Shown here piece after piece: positions 1 through 10,273 of a stretch of 64,000 nt of DNA; position 1 is the first letter of the stretch, and every line of letters begins with the position of its first letter. The stretch is from assembly GCF_900176075.1 (NCBI RefSeq), contig NZ_FWWV01000035.1, forward strand, positions 1 to 64,000, given 5' to 3'. Under the pieces are notes generated by a model that saw only the letters and a program-made list of their open reading frames with translations, was not told the DNA's origin and did no database searches. This stretch comes from Pasteurella testudinis DSM 23072 (GTDB lineage Bacteria > Pseudomonadota > Gammaproteobacteria > Enterobacterales > Pasteurellaceae). Made by a program: the position numbers and the translations under genes.

Positions 1-215
1 ATTATGAATTTACTATCAGCACTCATTAAGACTTTAGTTTTTAAATCTTTTTTAATTACCAATGCCTTGCACAAGTGCCCACACAGATTGTCTGATATAT
101 TGTTAAAGAACAGTCACAACCGCCAACCTCTTAAACAGAACGCTGCGTCGTTGTGAGGTGCGCATTATAGACATTCGGCAAATCTTTGCAACCCCTTTTT
201 CTCACTTTTTTGCGA
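1..215 (-). promoter_or_regulatory. rRNA operon promoter and boxA leader (16S gene lies just outside the window)
   Basis: Read on the minus strand, TTGCAA (186-191) and TATAAT (164-169) are separated by 16 bases and preceded by an A-rich UP-like stretch (192-215); a GC-rich discriminator (GCGCACC) follows the -10. Downstream is the antitermination boxA TGTTCTTTAACA (complement of 101-112) and then the conserved stretch ending TCTGTGTGGGCACTTG that precedes 16S rRNA in enteric and Pasteurellaceae rrn operons. The 16S 5' end is not in the window, so it should start just left of base 1. Growth-rate and stringent control are expected from the GC-rich discriminator (inference). Confidence 0.88.
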
Positions 216-248
216 AAATTTTCCGACCGGCGCTTTTTTATTCGAAAT

Positions 249-285
249 ACCGCACTTTTGTGGTTTTATTCAACAAAAGTGCGGT
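249..285. terminator. Inverted pair of uptake signal sequences forming a hairpin
   Basis: ACCGCACTTTTGT (249-261) and ACAAAAGTGCGGT (273-285) are perfect inverted copies of the DNA uptake signal around an 11-base loop. Pairs of this kind commonly serve as intrinsic terminators in Pasteurellaceae. This one lies just beyond the metS stop and before the divergently placed rrn promoter, so it can end metPS transcription. Confidence 0.75.
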
Positions 286-305
286 TGAGCTGTTAAAAAT
301 ATGGC

Positions 306-398
306 TTATTCTTTCGATAAACGTTTAATCGAAACCACTAATCCGCCCCAAATAATCACAAGGGCGACAGTCATCATGATAATTGCACTGGTACTCAT
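306..398 (-). CDS. metS: Small subunit of methionine/alanine importer (MetS-like)
   Basis: A 30-residue membrane peptide starting [19 protein letters not shown] and ending in a basic tail (IKRLSKE). It consists of one hydrophobic helix with the WGG motif typical of the MetS small-subunit family that accompanies NSS-type methionine/alanine importers. Its ATG overlaps the TGA of metP by four bases (ATGA, 395-398), so the two are translationally coupled. In the family the small subunit is needed for transport by the large subunit. The gene is short and easily missed; identity rests on size, position and the hydrophobic motif. Confidence 0.8.
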   Translation of the reverse strand: MSTSAIIMMTVALVIIWGGLVVSIKRLSKE

Positions 399-1906
399 TT
401 TTTATGTCCTTTTGTAAAATCAATAGTTTCGTGTTTCCATGCCAATTTAGATAGCAGATGTGAAACCACGATCAAGCCAATCGCCATGCCCCAACCAAAC
501 GTGTTTACAAACCACGTCGGATAGCCGCCGTAGCCGTTTTTCAACACATCACTAACTTCGCTTAACAGCATATACGACAGCACCACCGGCGTAACTACGC
601 CGACCACGATTTCCCACCATTTGCCCAACTGGAATGAGGAAACGCTGTTAATGTGCGCGCGCAGTTGCGGCAAGTTGTTGGTTAAAACTATTGCTTGGAT
701 TGAGAATAACGCCACTGCCACGATACCGAATTTATTCACGAAGTTATCAAACACATCCAACATCGGCAAGCCGGTAGTTGTACCAAACAGCAACACCGAT
801 GCCAACATCATCGGTACGCCAACGATAAATACCGCTTTGGCACGACGCGCTTGCAACTTATCTTGCACCGCCGCGATAATCACTTCCAGCACCGAAATTA
901 GCGAGGTCAAAGCAGCAAAAGTCAAAGAACCGAAGAACAATACACCGATAATCCAGCCGGCTTTATCAATAATCGCCGGGAAAGCGATAAACGCCAAACC
1001 GATGCCCGATGTTGCCACTTCGGATACTTGTTGGTTATTTGCGGTCGCAATAAAGCCCAATGCTGCAAATACACCGATACCTGCCAATACTTCAAATGAG
1101 CTGTTGGCAAAACCAACCACCAAGCCCGAACCGCTTAAATCGGTTTTCGGCTTCAAGTAAGAAGCATAGGTAATCATAATTCCGAAACAAATCGATAAGG
1201 AGAAGAAGATTTGGCTGTAGGCGGCAATCCAGACTTTTGGATCATATAATTTCGACCAGTCCGGTGTGAACAGCGCATCTAAGCCTTTCGCCGCGCCCTC
1301 TAACGTTAATGAGGTGCCGACTAAAATAAAGAACATCACAATCAACAACGGCATAATCACCGCTGCGGATTTACCAATCCCTTTTTGTACGCCAAGTGCC
1401 AAAATGCCCAAACAGACCAACCACACCGCGATCAACGGTCCGGTTACCGTGCCGACAAAGTCAAAACTCACCCCCGCATCAGCCATTTGCAGAACCTCTT
1501 TAAAAAAGAAATCCGCGTGATTCGTACCCCATGCGCCAGTGAACGAGTAGTAGGTGTACATCGCCGCCCAACCCAACACTACCGCATAGTAAGTGCCGAT
1601 AATGATATTAATCATCACCTGCCACCAACCGAATGTCTCTAAACTGCGGGTCATACGACGGAAAGACAGCGGTGCTGCACCACGATATTTATGCCCGATA
1701 GCATAATCCAAAAACAACAACGGAATTCCTGCGGTCAGCAACGCGACAACGTAAGGAATAATAAATGCACCGCCGCCATTTTCATAAGTAATATACGGAA
1801 AACGCCAAATGTTTCCCAACCCGACCGCAGAACCAATCGCCGCAATAATAAAAGCGCGACGCCCGGAAAATGTTTCACGTGAAGACGGCGTATGTTGTTG
1901 AGCCAT
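395..1906 (-). CDS. metP: Sodium-dependent methionine/alanine importer, NSS family (MetP-like)
   Basis: A 503-residue, roughly 12-helix inner membrane protein of the neurotransmitter:sodium symporter (LeuT-fold) family. The first helix carries [14 protein letters not shown] at residues 25-38, the unwound sodium and substrate site of the family. A strong ribosome site AGGAGG lies seven bases before the ATG. It is followed by the overlapping small gene metS, the pairing known for MetPS methionine/alanine uptake in other bacteria; this pairing is why I choose MetP over a generic NSS transporter. Substrate is inferred. The upstream region shows no SAM or other methionine riboswitch that I could recognise. 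Confidence 0.85.
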   Translation of the reverse strand: MAQQHTPSSRETFSGRRAFIIAAIGSAVGLGNIWRFPYITYENGGGAFIIPYVVALLTAGIPLLFLDYAIGHKYRGAAPLSFRRMTRSLETFGWWQVMINIIIGTYYAVVLGWAAMYTYYSFTGAWGTNHADFFFKEVLQMADAGVSFDFVGTVTGPLIAVWLVCLGILALGVQKGIGKSAAVIMPLLIVMFFILVGTSLTLEGAAKGLDALFTPDWSKLYDPKVWIAAYSQIFFSLSICFGIMITYASYLKPKTDLSGSGLVVGFANSSFEVLAGIGVFAALGFIATANNQQVSEVATSGIGLAFIAFPAIIDKAGWIIGVLFFGSLTFAALTSLISVLEVIIAAVQDKLQARRAKAVFIVGVPMMLASVLLFGTTTGLPMLDVFDNFVNKFGIVAVALFSIQAIVLTNNLPQLRAHINSVSSFQLGKWWEIVVGVVTPVVLSYMLLSEVSDVLKNGYGGYPTWFVNTFGWGMAIGLIVVSHLLSKLAWKHETIDFTKGHKK

Positions 1907-2120
1907 ACTTCAACCTCCTAAAATAATATGGTATATAAAAATAATAAGAATAGATAATATCTAACCGTTGAAACTATATAGCAAACTTTCATTTAAAAAA
2001 AGCAATTTGTTTTAAAAAATCGTTATTAAATCGCTTTAATTACTATTTTATCCGCTTGCAAACCGCACTTTTGCACCTGATAATTTCCTGTGGTGAAATG
2101 ATGTATCAACATTTTTACCA

Positions 2121-2149
2121 TTTACAACCCCGATTATTCAAAATAAGAT
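2121..2149 (+). promoter_or_regulatory. Promoter of the nitroreductase gene
   Basis: TTTACA (2121-2126) and TAAGAT (2144-2149) are separated by 17 bases and lie 35 bases before the ATG of the nitroreductase gene. A ribosome site AGGAGA follows. The AT-rich 1907-2120 stretch between it and metP must also hold the divergent metP promoter, which I could not place with confidence. Confidence 0.55.
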
Positions 2150-2183
2150 ACTAAAAACGACCCTAAAATCAGGAGAAAATAAT

Positions 2184-2783
2184 ATGTCCGCATTTACCGA
2201 ATTACAAAAAACCCGCCGCTCTATTTATGCTATCGGCAAAAACGTCACGCTATCACAGGATCAATTAAGCGCATTAATCAAAAGTGCGGTGCGCGAAGCC
2301 CCGTCTTCCTTTAATTCGCAATCTTCCCGCGCAGTGATTTTATTCGGCGCCGAGCATGAAAAACTGTGGAATATCGTGCTGGACACGTTGCGTAAAATCG
2401 TACCGGCAGACGCTTTCGCCGCCACCGAAACCAAAGTTAACAACTGCTTTAAAGCCGGTTTCGGCACGGTATTATATTTTGAAGATCAAGACGTGGTAGC
2501 CGGCTTACAACAACAATTTGCCGCTTACGCCGAAAACTTCCCGATTTGGTCGGAACAAGCCAGCGGCATCGCACAATATGCGGTTTGGTTAGCATTAGCA
2601 GAAGCCGGTTTGGGCGCAACGCTACAACATTACAACCCGATTATTGACGAAGAAGTGGCGAAAACCTGGGACATTCCGGCAAGCTGGAAACTGCGTGCGC
2701 AAATGCCGTTCGGCAGCATTGAAGCGCCAGCCGGTGAGAAAACTTATATCGACGACGAGCAACGTTTCAAAATCTTTGCTTAA
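2184..2783 (+). CDS. Nitroreductase family protein (small, fungal Frm2/HBN1-like type)
   Basis: A 199-residue cytoplasmic flavoprotein of the nitroreductase fold. It opens with the family pattern TRRSIYAIGKN near residue 10 and has the SSFNSQSSRAV segment (about 41-51) that contacts the FMN phosphate in this family. The length of about 200 residues and the C-terminal FGSIEAPAGEK block fit the small subgroup of NAD(P)H-dependent oxidoreductases rather than NfsA or NfsB. The physiological substrate is not known from sequence. It stands alone between metP and abgT, with its own promoter and a shared terminator. Confidence 0.8.
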   Translation: MSAFTELQKTRRSIYAIGKNVTLSQDQLSALIKSAVREAPSSFNSQSSRAVILFGAEHEKLWNIVLDTLRKIVPADAFAATETKVNNCFKAGFGTVLYFEDQDVVAGLQQQFAAYAENFPIWSEQASGIAQYAVWLALAEAGLGATLQHYNPIIDEEVAKTWDIPASWKLRAQMPFGSIEAPAGEKTYIDDEQRFKIFA

Positions 2784-2808
2784 TTTTCTACCCGTCATCC
2801 CCTAATTT

Positions 2809-2841
2809 AAAGGCTCAACAGTATAAAAACGTTGAGCCTTT
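2809..2841. terminator. Bidirectional intrinsic terminator
   Basis: AAAGGCTCAAC (2809-2819) pairs perfectly with GTTGAGCCTTT (2831-2841); A- and T-rich flanks let it work in both directions. It separates the convergent nitroreductase and AbgT-family genes. Confidence 0.85.
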
Positions 2842-2861
2842 CTCTTATGATTTAACGGCAT

Positions 2862-4430
2862 TTAGCTCGGATAATGAATCGGCGATCCCGGTCCGACCGG
2901 CAAACCGAATACAAACACCCATAAGAAAAATAACGTTGACCAGGCTGCCAAAAATGCCATCGAATACGGCAACATCATCGAAACCAAGGTTCCCACGCCG
3001 GCATCTTTACGATATTTAATCACCGTTGCCATGATCAAGCCGAAATAACTCATCATCGGCGTAATAATATTGGTTACCGAATCGCCGATACGATAAGCCG
3101 CTTGAATGATTTCCGGCGAATAACCAGCCAACATCAACATCGGAACGAAAATCGGCGCGGTGACCGCCCATTGTGCGGAAGCGGATCCAATCATCAGGTT
3201 GATAAAGGCACAGATTAAAATGAATCCCATAAACAGTAAACCGCCGTGCAAACCAATTTCATTTAAAAAATTCGCACCTTTCACTGCGATAACCTGCCCA
3301 ATATTGGTCCAATTAAAAAATGCGACAAATTGGGAAGCAAAGAAAATAATCACCAAATACAAACCCAACGTGCTCATTGACTCCGCCATGGCGTCAACCA
3401 CGTCTTTATTCGAACGAATGGTTTTTGCCACCCAACCATAAACAATCCCCGGCACAGCGAACAGAACGAAAATAAATACGACGATGGATTTCAAAAACGG
3501 CGAACCGCTGACCAATTTTGTTTGCGGATCACGCAAGATACCGTTTTCCGGCACGACGCTGAGCGCCAACAACAGGCACAAAAATAAAAAAGTCGCCGCT
3601 GCATACAACAAGGCTTTTTTCTCTAATGAGGTCAATTGGGAAGACTGTTTTGCGGCGATTTCCTCACTGCCCAAGCTAGCATTGTAAGGGCCTAATTGCG
3701 GCTCAACCACTTTTTCCGTGATCCAATAACCGATAATCGAAATGACAAAAGTGCTGGCAAACATAAAATACCAGTTGGCTTCAACACCGACCGTATAACT
3801 TGGATCAATGATTTGTGCCGCTTGTTGGGTAATCCCCGCCAACAACGGATCAATGGTTCCCAATAATAAATTGGCAGAATAGCCGCCCGACACACCGGCA
3901 AATGCCGCCGCCAAGCCCGCCAACGGATGCCGCCCCAAAGAGTGGAAGATAATGGCTGATAACGGAATTAACACCACATAGCCTAATTCTGCGGCGGTAT
4001 TCGACATAATTCCGGCAAAAACAATGGCTAAGGTTGTGAGTTTTTTCGGCGCTTTCATCACCACCAAGCGCATGGTCGCCGACAACAATCCCGCCTTTTC
4101 TGCGATCCCAACCCCAAGCAAAGCCACCAAAACCGTTCCCAACGGTGCAAAGTTGGTGAAGTTTTTAACCAAATTAGTAAGGATTTTAATCAGACCGTCT
4201 TGGTTTAATAAGCTGACCACATAAATCATGCCGTCAGCGGAGCGTCCTTTCGCCCCCTCCGGACGCGGATCCAATACCGAAACCCCTAAAGCTTCGCCGA
4301 CAGCGGAAAAAATAAGAAGAATAACGATAAAATAAAAAAACAGGATTACCGGATGTGGCAAAGCATTTCCCAGCCACTCAACCGTGCGTAAAAATTTACT
4401 GCCTTCACCACTTTTTGTCTCTTTCATCAC
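2862..4430 (-). CDS. AbgT-family transporter (p-aminobenzoyl-glutamate transporter-like)
   Basis: A 522-residue polytopic inner membrane protein with the AbgT-family layout: an N-terminal NALPHPVILFFYF segment, GIMSNTAAELGYVVLIP near residue 140, the FAGVSGGYSANLLLGTIDPL re-entrant region near 180, and GDSVTNIITPMMSYF near 455. Family members import p-aminobenzoyl-glutamate (AbgT) or export sulfonamides (MtrF/YdaH); sequence alone does not say which. No abgAB hydrolase genes are nearby. The frame opens with GTG directly before an ATG; AGAGGGG lies seven bases upstream of the GTG, so either may be used. Confidence 0.85.
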   Translation of the reverse strand: MMKETKSGEGSKFLRTVEWLGNALPHPVILFFYFIVILLIFSAVGEALGVSVLDPRPEGAKGRSADGMIYVVSLLNQDGLIKILTNLVKNFTNFAPLGTVLVALLGVGIAEKAGLLSATMRLVVMKAPKKLTTLAIVFAGIMSNTAAELGYVVLIPLSAIIFHSLGRHPLAGLAAAFAGVSGGYSANLLLGTIDPLLAGITQQAAQIIDPSYTVGVEANWYFMFASTFVISIIGYWITEKVVEPQLGPYNASLGSEEIAAKQSSQLTSLEKKALLYAAATFLFLCLLLALSVVPENGILRDPQTKLVSGSPFLKSIVVFIFVLFAVPGIVYGWVAKTIRSNKDVVDAMAESMSTLGLYLVIIFFASQFVAFFNWTNIGQVIAVKGANFLNEIGLHGGLLFMGFILICAFINLMIGSASAQWAVTAPIFVPMLMLAGYSPEIIQAAYRIGDSVTNIITPMMSYFGLIMATVIKYRKDAGVGTLVSMMLPYSMAFLAAWSTLFFLWVFVFGLPVGPGSPIHYPS

Positions 4431-4557
4431 GATACTACCCCTCTTTATGTTTAATTAAAGGTTACAGCAATATTACAATGAAATTGTACTATAAAAAATT
4501 TACATAACCGATTTTATATAACATCTAAATAACAAAACATCTACCTACATCACAGTT

Positions 4558-5909
<1,352 letters not shown>

Positions 5910-5910
5910 G

Positions 5911-6465
5911 TTATGCCCGAATCAGCCGATTAGTCAAAATATCACGAATCTGCGAAGGTTTTTGCGCACCGCCGACCGCACTTTCCAGCACCGGAAAATC
6001 CGCTCCGAATTGCGCCCGCACCTCCGCCGCCGTGCGGCAAGGCGGCATACCGCTCAGATTCGCGCTGGTTGACGTTAACGCGGTTTGTGCGGCCTCGCAA
6101 AGTGCGGTCACCGCCGGATGCCGGCACAAACGCACCGCAATACTGTCGAATTTGCCACTGAGAAAATCAGGCGTGCCCGCACTTTTCGGCACCAGCCACG
6201 TCAGCGGGCGATCATATTCCGCCTGCAAACGCTGCCATTGCTCATCATTCAATCGCGTTTGGTCGATAAACGGCAACAACAACGGCAAGTGCGGAGCGAT
6301 GACAATCAAGCCCTTTTCCGACGGACGTTGTTTCAACGCCAACAGTTTCAAAACCGCACTTTCGCTGTACGGATCGCAGCCCAAGCCGAAAACCGCTTCG
6401 GTAGGATAAGCGATAACCTGTTGTTGTTTAATACAATCTGCTAATTGATTAATGCTGTAATTCAT
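5911..6465 (-). CDS. tsaC: L-threonylcarbamoyladenylate synthase TsaC
   Basis: Makes threonylcarbamoyl-AMP from threonine, bicarbonate and ATP, the first step of t6A tRNA modification. The 184-residue length fits the single-domain bacterial TsaC (YrdC) form without the Sua5 extension. Visible motifs are [15 protein letters not shown] (residues 18-32), the [13 protein letters not shown] loop near 45-57, and TSTSANLSG near 130. It lies four bases downstream of the yrdD-like gene in the order also seen in E. coli and Haemophilus. Confidence 0.93.
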   Translation of the reverse strand: MNYSINQLADCIKQQQVIAYPTEAVFGLGCDPYSESAVLKLLALKQRPSEKGLIVIAPHLPLLLPFIDQTRLNDEQWQRLQAEYDRPLTWLVPKSAGTPDFLSGKFDSIAVRLCRHPAVTALCEAAQTALTSTSANLSGMPPCRTAAEVRAQFGADFPVLESAVGGAQKPSQIRDILTNRLIRA

Positions 6466-6468
6466 AAA

Positions 6469-7014
6469 TTATTCAAGATGAAATTGATGGCGGCAAGCCT
6501 TGTTGCAACATTGATAGTCACCGTCTTGCCGTTGAAACGACAGGCTGTAACCGCACTTCGGACAGGCGCACCGTTCCGGTTTATGCGGCAAGTTAAACCG
6601 GCACTGCGGAAAACGATCACAGGCATAAAACACCTTGCCCTGCCGTCCGCGCCGCGCCACCAACTGCCCACTGCCGCAAGACGGACACGGAACGCTTTCT
6701 GCCGACGGCGCTTCATTTTCCGCCTGCTCATGCACGATGTAATGGCACTCCGGAAAATGGCTGCAACCGATAAACATACCGTAATGCCCCTGCCGCAGCA
6801 CCAACGGATTGCCGCACTGCGGACAAGCCTGCGGCAACACTTTCAGAATTTTGCTCTCGCTTTGCTGCAACGGCTTTAAATAATCACAGGCAGGATAAGC
6901 CGTGCACCCCAAAAACAGCCCTTTTTTGCCCTGCTTCAACTGCAACGCCGCCCCGCACTTCGGACAAAGTTCGGCTTGGCGCGGCTGAGTTTCAAAAAGG
7001 GAACGTTTATGCAT
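6469..7014 (-). CDS. yrdD: Topoisomerase-type zinc-ribbon protein (YrdD-like)
   Basis: A 181-residue protein built from four zinc-ribbon repeats like those at the C-terminus of topoisomerase I. The metal pairs are CPKCGAALQ/CTAYPACDY, CPQCGNPLV/CSHFPECHY, CPSCGSGQL/CDRFPQCRF and CPKCGYSLS/CCNKACRH. It has no topoisomerase catalytic part. The role is unproven; a nucleic-acid-binding function is expected. I start at the ATG at 7014 (MHKRSLFETQ), which gives the length of the E. coli homologue; an upstream TTG reading adds 20 non-conserved residues. First gene of the yrdD-tsaC-GNAT-aroE group. Confidence 0.82.
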   Translation of the reverse strand: MHKRSLFETQPRQAELCPKCGAALQLKQGKKGLFLGCTAYPACDYLKPLQQSESKILKVLPQACPQCGNPLVLRQGHYGMFIGCSHFPECHYIVHEQAENEAPSAESVPCPSCGSGQLVARRGRQGKVFYACDRFPQCRFNLPHKPERCACPKCGYSLSFQRQDGDYQCCNKACRHQFHLE

Positions 7015-7181
7015 AGCGTATCGCGGTGAATTGATGAATGTGCTTATCTTACCTTGAATCGGATTACTCGGCAAAAAATGTGCGAAAATATTGCCATTAC
7101 GCGGTTAATTCATGCTGTGATGCGACAGCCAGAAAATGGCTACGATCACGATATCGCCCACCGCTTGCCCCAACTCTGCTA

Positions 7182-7271
7182 TCAATTCGGTTGATCAAAT
7201 AGTGCCGGAACCATCATTCCATAAGCTTCATTCTCACGTTTAGGATATTCAACACCCACTGTAAATAACAT
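7182..7271 (-). pseudogene. Truncated HicB-like antitoxin remnant
   Basis: After a strong ribosome site (AGGAGG), the frame reads MLFTVGVEYPKRENEAYGMM and stops after VPALFDQPN, only 29 residues. This is the N-terminal strand-and-loop of HicB antitoxins; the rest of the domain and the DNA-binding tail are gone. A different frame continues with GQAVGDIVIVAIFW to a stop near 7109, which may be a displaced remnant. It follows the hicA remnant as in intact hicAB operons. Confidence 0.65.
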
Positions 7272-7292
7272 TTCTCCTCCTAAAACAAAGGG

Positions 7293-7470
7293 TTAAATCC
7301 CTGCTGATTTTTTTATCGCTTTTAACGTGCCGACCGGCAAATGGCTCTTTGGATGAGGAACAGAAAACCGTTTCTTAGTTTTCGCCGAATACCAAATTTG
7401 GTGATCACCTTTTCGATGCCGTATAAACTCCAACCGTTTGCTTTAAGTTCTTTGATTAGATCGATTTCAT
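7293..7470 (-). pseudogene. Frameshifted HicA-like toxin remnant
   Basis: Pieces of a HicA mRNA interferase are readable in shifted frames: EIDLIKELKANGWSLY at the start, then after a frame change HRKGDHQIWYSAKTKKRF followed by SVPHPKSHLPVGTLKAIKK and SAGI before the stop. This keeps the active-site histidine region (KGDH) and the conserved PHP and GTLKAI motifs. The ATG at 7470 leads to a stop after four codons, so at least two indels (near 7462 and near 7420) have broken it. No functional toxin is expected. Confidence 0.7.
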
Positions 7471-7511
7471 AATACTACCTAACCACCCCAATTATACACA
7501 CAAAATAATTT

Positions 7512-8666
7512 CTAACATCGGCAATACCCTCCGCTGACCGTGCAGATCGCACCTTCCAGTTCTAACTCCAACAGTTGCGAAAGGATTTCCGCAATCGGTA
7601 GATTTGCGGCAGTCGCCAAATCATCGGCGCTGATCGGTTGGTAGCCGATATGGCGGTATAACTCCGGATAAGCGACCGCACTTTTCGTGGGTTGTGTCGG
7701 CTTTACAGCGATTGTTATCGCTGCGGTCACGCTTTGCTCGGTTAACTGTTGCTTGACCAGTTGCGGCTCGGGTTTAAGCGGTTGGTTTTGCCACAGATCA
7801 GAGGACAGATTTTCCAAAATATCTTGATAACTTTCCACCAGCAATGCACCCTGCTTAATCAAACTGTGGCAACCGCGACTGAAGCGGTTTTGAACCGCAC
7901 CGGGCAAGGCGAACACCTCACGATTTTGCTCCAACGCATAACGGGCGGTGATCAGCGAACCGCTCTTTACGTCCGCCTCGACAACCAACGTGCCTAAACT
8001 CAGACCGCTGATAATCCGATTCCGGCGCGGAAAATTTTCCGCCAACGGCGCTTGATCGGGAATAAATTCCGATACCAACGCGCCTTGTTCGCTAATCTGT
8101 TGCGCCAGTTTGCGGTTGCGTTTCGGATAAATTTGATTCAAACCGCTGCCCAATACGGCGATGGTTTTGCCGCCGGCAGTCAACGCCGCCTGATGGCTGT
8201 AACTGTCGATTCCCAACGCCATGCCGCTGGTGATCACATACCCCTGCAAGCTCAGCTGCGCAGCAAAATAGCGGCTCCAATATTCACCGTAATCGGAACA
8301 ATCACGACTGCCGACCATTGCGATCTGGGGTTCGTTCAACAAAGTGCGGTCACCTTGCAGATAAAGAATCAATGGCGCAGAACCACTCTGTTTCAGCAAA
8401 TAGGGATAATCTTCATCAAAAATCGTGATCACTTGATTGACCGCACTTTGCTCCAACCACACCAACACCGGCTGGATATATTCCTGTTTCGGCTGCAACC
8501 AGCGCTGAATCTGCTGCGAATTCCAGCCTAACGCAGCCAGTTCGGCGTGGCGATAATTCAAGAGATCGGTCATCGGTACGCGCTTTAACAGCCGCAGTAC
8601 CGCACTTGCACCCAGTTGCGGAATTTGATTTAAACGAAGTAATAGTTCTAACGGCATTGGCATCAT
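7512..8666 (-). CDS. dprA: DNA processing protein DprA (Smf), competence factor
   Basis: Binds incoming single-stranded DNA during natural transformation and loads RecA on it. The protein has an N-terminal SAM-like helical domain (about 1-85), then the Rossmann-like DprA core with VGSRDCSDYG near 119, SGMALGIDSYSH near 150, GKTIAVLGSGLNQIYPKRN, the NFPRRNRIISGLS loop and GSLITARYALEQNREVFALPG, and a C-terminal winged helix. I start at the ATG at 8666 (MMPMPLELLLRLNQIPQL, 384 residues), since the reading can otherwise only be extended to a TTG. The window is full of uptake signals, so a transformation gene fits. It stands upstream of the decayed hicAB pair. Confidence 0.95.
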   Translation of the reverse strand: MMPMPLELLLRLNQIPQLGASAVLRLLKRVPMTDLLNYRHAELAALGWNSQQIQRWLQPKQEYIQPVLVWLEQSAVNQVITIFDEDYPYLLKQSGSAPLILYLQGDRTLLNEPQIAMVGSRDCSDYGEYWSRYFAAQLSLQGYVITSGMALGIDSYSHQAALTAGGKTIAVLGSGLNQIYPKRNRKLAQQISEQGALVSEFIPDQAPLAENFPRRNRIISGLSLGTLVVEADVKSGSLITARYALEQNREVFALPGAVQNRFSRGCHSLIKQGALLVESYQDILENLSSDLWQNQPLKPEPQLVKQQLTEQSVTAAITIAVKPTQPTKSAVAYPELYRHIGYQPISADDLATAANLPIAEILSQLLELELEGAICTVSGGYCRC

Positions 8667-8761
8667 CTTCACAAAAGAAAAAACAGTGAGCCATTCTGCC
8701 AACGCTCAGCGTTTTTGCCTTGTCATGCGGATTATTTTTGGAATAGGGATCGCAAAATCGG

Positions 8762-9437
8762 TTAAAGACGAAAAATTTTTGCCATCGTTATCGCAATGCC
8801 GCCGCCAAGCAGGGTGGCGATAAGGCGGTGTTCGGTGGTGGCGATGGGGTCGCCATGACCGAGGGCGATCAGCAGCACAATGGTGGCGGAGACCATAAAA
8901 CTGAACAGTCCGTAGTGCGCCCGTTGCATTGCCAAGGCGGAGGCGACGGTTAAGAGTAGGAAAAAGACCAATATCGGCAAGCTATCGTGAAAAGTGTAAA
9001 TCAGCAAGGTTGCCACCACGCAGCCGAGCAATGTGCCAATTAAGCGGTTGATACCACGCGCGAGGGTGGCTTGCGCAACCGGACGGAGAATCAAAAATGC
9101 CGACATCGGCGCCCAGTAGTCATTTTTTAGACCAAAATATTGCGCACTGCATAAGGCTGTAGCAACCGCAACTGCGGTTGCAATGACAAATCGCCATGAT
9201 TGATTGGCAGCAATCGGCGACGTGTCGGGCAGCGGCGCGGCATTTTTCGGGCTGAAATAGGCAAACAACATGGTGCAGCCGATTTGCAATAGCCGCGCCC
9301 AACATCACCACCAACTGCGTGCTGTTGAACACATCGCTGAATGCCAGCACCAGCACAATCCCCGGCACGCCCAATAAGGCTTCGCGCCAATAAATTGCGC
9401 CGCACCAAGCAGAAATTTTATTCCGCCACACAACCAC
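8762..9437 (-). pseudogene. FUSC-family inner membrane protein, frameshifted
   Basis: A short membrane protein of the FUSC / aromatic-acid-exporter superfamily. The N-terminal part (WREALLGVPGIVLVLAFSD, then VFNSTQLVVMLGAA) is in one frame and the rest (IGCTMLFAYFSPK onward, with GINRLIGTLLGCVVATLL and TEHRLIATLLGGG) is in another. Removing one A from the run at 9283-9285 (minus strand AAA) joins them, so a single-base insertion explains the break; a sequencing error is possible. In the first frame a GTG at 9437 overlaps the end of the upstream gene by about 20 bases. The substrate is unknown. Confidence 0.65.
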
Positions 9438-10110
9438 TCAAAACCGGTTTATCATCGCTTTCAACCAAATCGGCAGTGTTGCCTTTGGTGTAAAGTTTAT
9501 AGCTGTAATCCGGATTGATTGCCTGATAATTCGCACCTGATGCCATCGGGATGATTTCCATCGGAATCAGTTCGCCCATTTGGCTAATTACCGCATAATT
9601 TTGCTCTGCACTGTTAACATAAACCACCTCAAGGACTTTATTATCGCGGCAGGCGTAAACCCATTTTTCGATTGCCCGCGTTTTTTCTGCTTCACTGCCA
9701 ACGGCGGTTTTATCGCTCGGGTTGAGGATCTCAATGGTGAGCGAGTAAGGCGATTCGGTGCCGCGACGGGCGAAGGTGCGCATTTGGAAGATCCGCACTT
9801 CGTATTTTCCGTTTTGCGGCAGCACATAGCTGTCGCCGACCACATAGCCATCTTGCCCAAACAACACCATTTCTGCGTGAGCATTGCTGTCCAAAACGGC
9901 ATTTAAGATCTGCCCTTTTTTGGCGGTGAAAAAATAACTGTCGTAATCATTGCCCTTGATTTTGCCTTGATAAGTCGCCGAACTTTCGCCTTTGTTAAAC
10001 TGCACCGTTTTGCTGACGGTTGCGCCGTCGGCGGCAAAACTTGGCAATGAGAAGAAAAGTGCGGTTGCGGCGAAAGCCGTGAATACGCTTTTTTTAATTG
10101 CGAATGCCAT
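9418..10110 (-). CDS. Secreted protein with lysozyme-inhibitor-like domains (MliC-like C-terminus)
   Basis: A 230-residue exported protein with a classical signal peptide (KKSVFTAFAATALFFSLPSFA, cleavage near residue 26). Residues about 35-130 form a beta-rich domain (SSATYQGKIKGNDYDSYFF, then YVLPQNGKYEVRIF) that resembles the bacterial g-type lysozyme inhibitor or PPC-like fold. Residues about 140-230 look like the MliC/PliC domain of c-type lysozyme inhibitors: VYACRDNKVLEVVYVN, MASGANY and a final SGC, with the two cysteines expected to pair. The cell site would be the periplasm. Function is inferred from pattern; the two-domain arrangement is unusual. It lies directly upstream of the broken FUSC gene. 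Confidence 0.6.
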   Translation of the reverse strand: MAFAIKKSVFTAFAATALFFSLPSFAADGATVSKTVQFNKGESSATYQGKIKGNDYDSYFFTAKKGQILNAVLDSNAHAEMVLFGQDGYVVGDSYVLPQNGKYEVRIFQMRTFARRGTESPYSLTIEILNPSDKTAVGSEAEKTRAIEKWVYACRDNKVLEVVYVNSAEQNYAVISQMGELIPMEIIPMASGANYQAINPDYSYKLYTKGNTADLVESDDKPVLSGCVAE

Positions 10111-10223
10111 CGTTAAATTCCTTTTAAATTAAATTTGCGGTTTTTCAAAATAAGATGAAAATCGTGAATTTAGACAATATAAAATGCAGTTAAGTTGTAA
10201 TTTTGACCAAATAATTGTAAAAA

Positions 10224-10251
10224 AACCCTTTCAGATTGCACTGAAAGGGTT
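10224..10251. terminator. Intrinsic terminator downstream of mscL
   Basis: AACCCTTTCAG (10224-10234) pairs with CTGAAAGGGTT (10241-10251) around a six-base loop, with T-runs on either strand. It ends the mscL transcript on the minus strand. Confidence 0.85.
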
Positions 10252-10273
10252 GGTTTTGTCTAAATTCGATTAA

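Noticed and set aside
1907-2120. SAM or methionine riboswitch upstream of metP
   Set aside because: The leader is AT-rich and short, with no k-turn or conserved SAM-riboswitch core that I could find.
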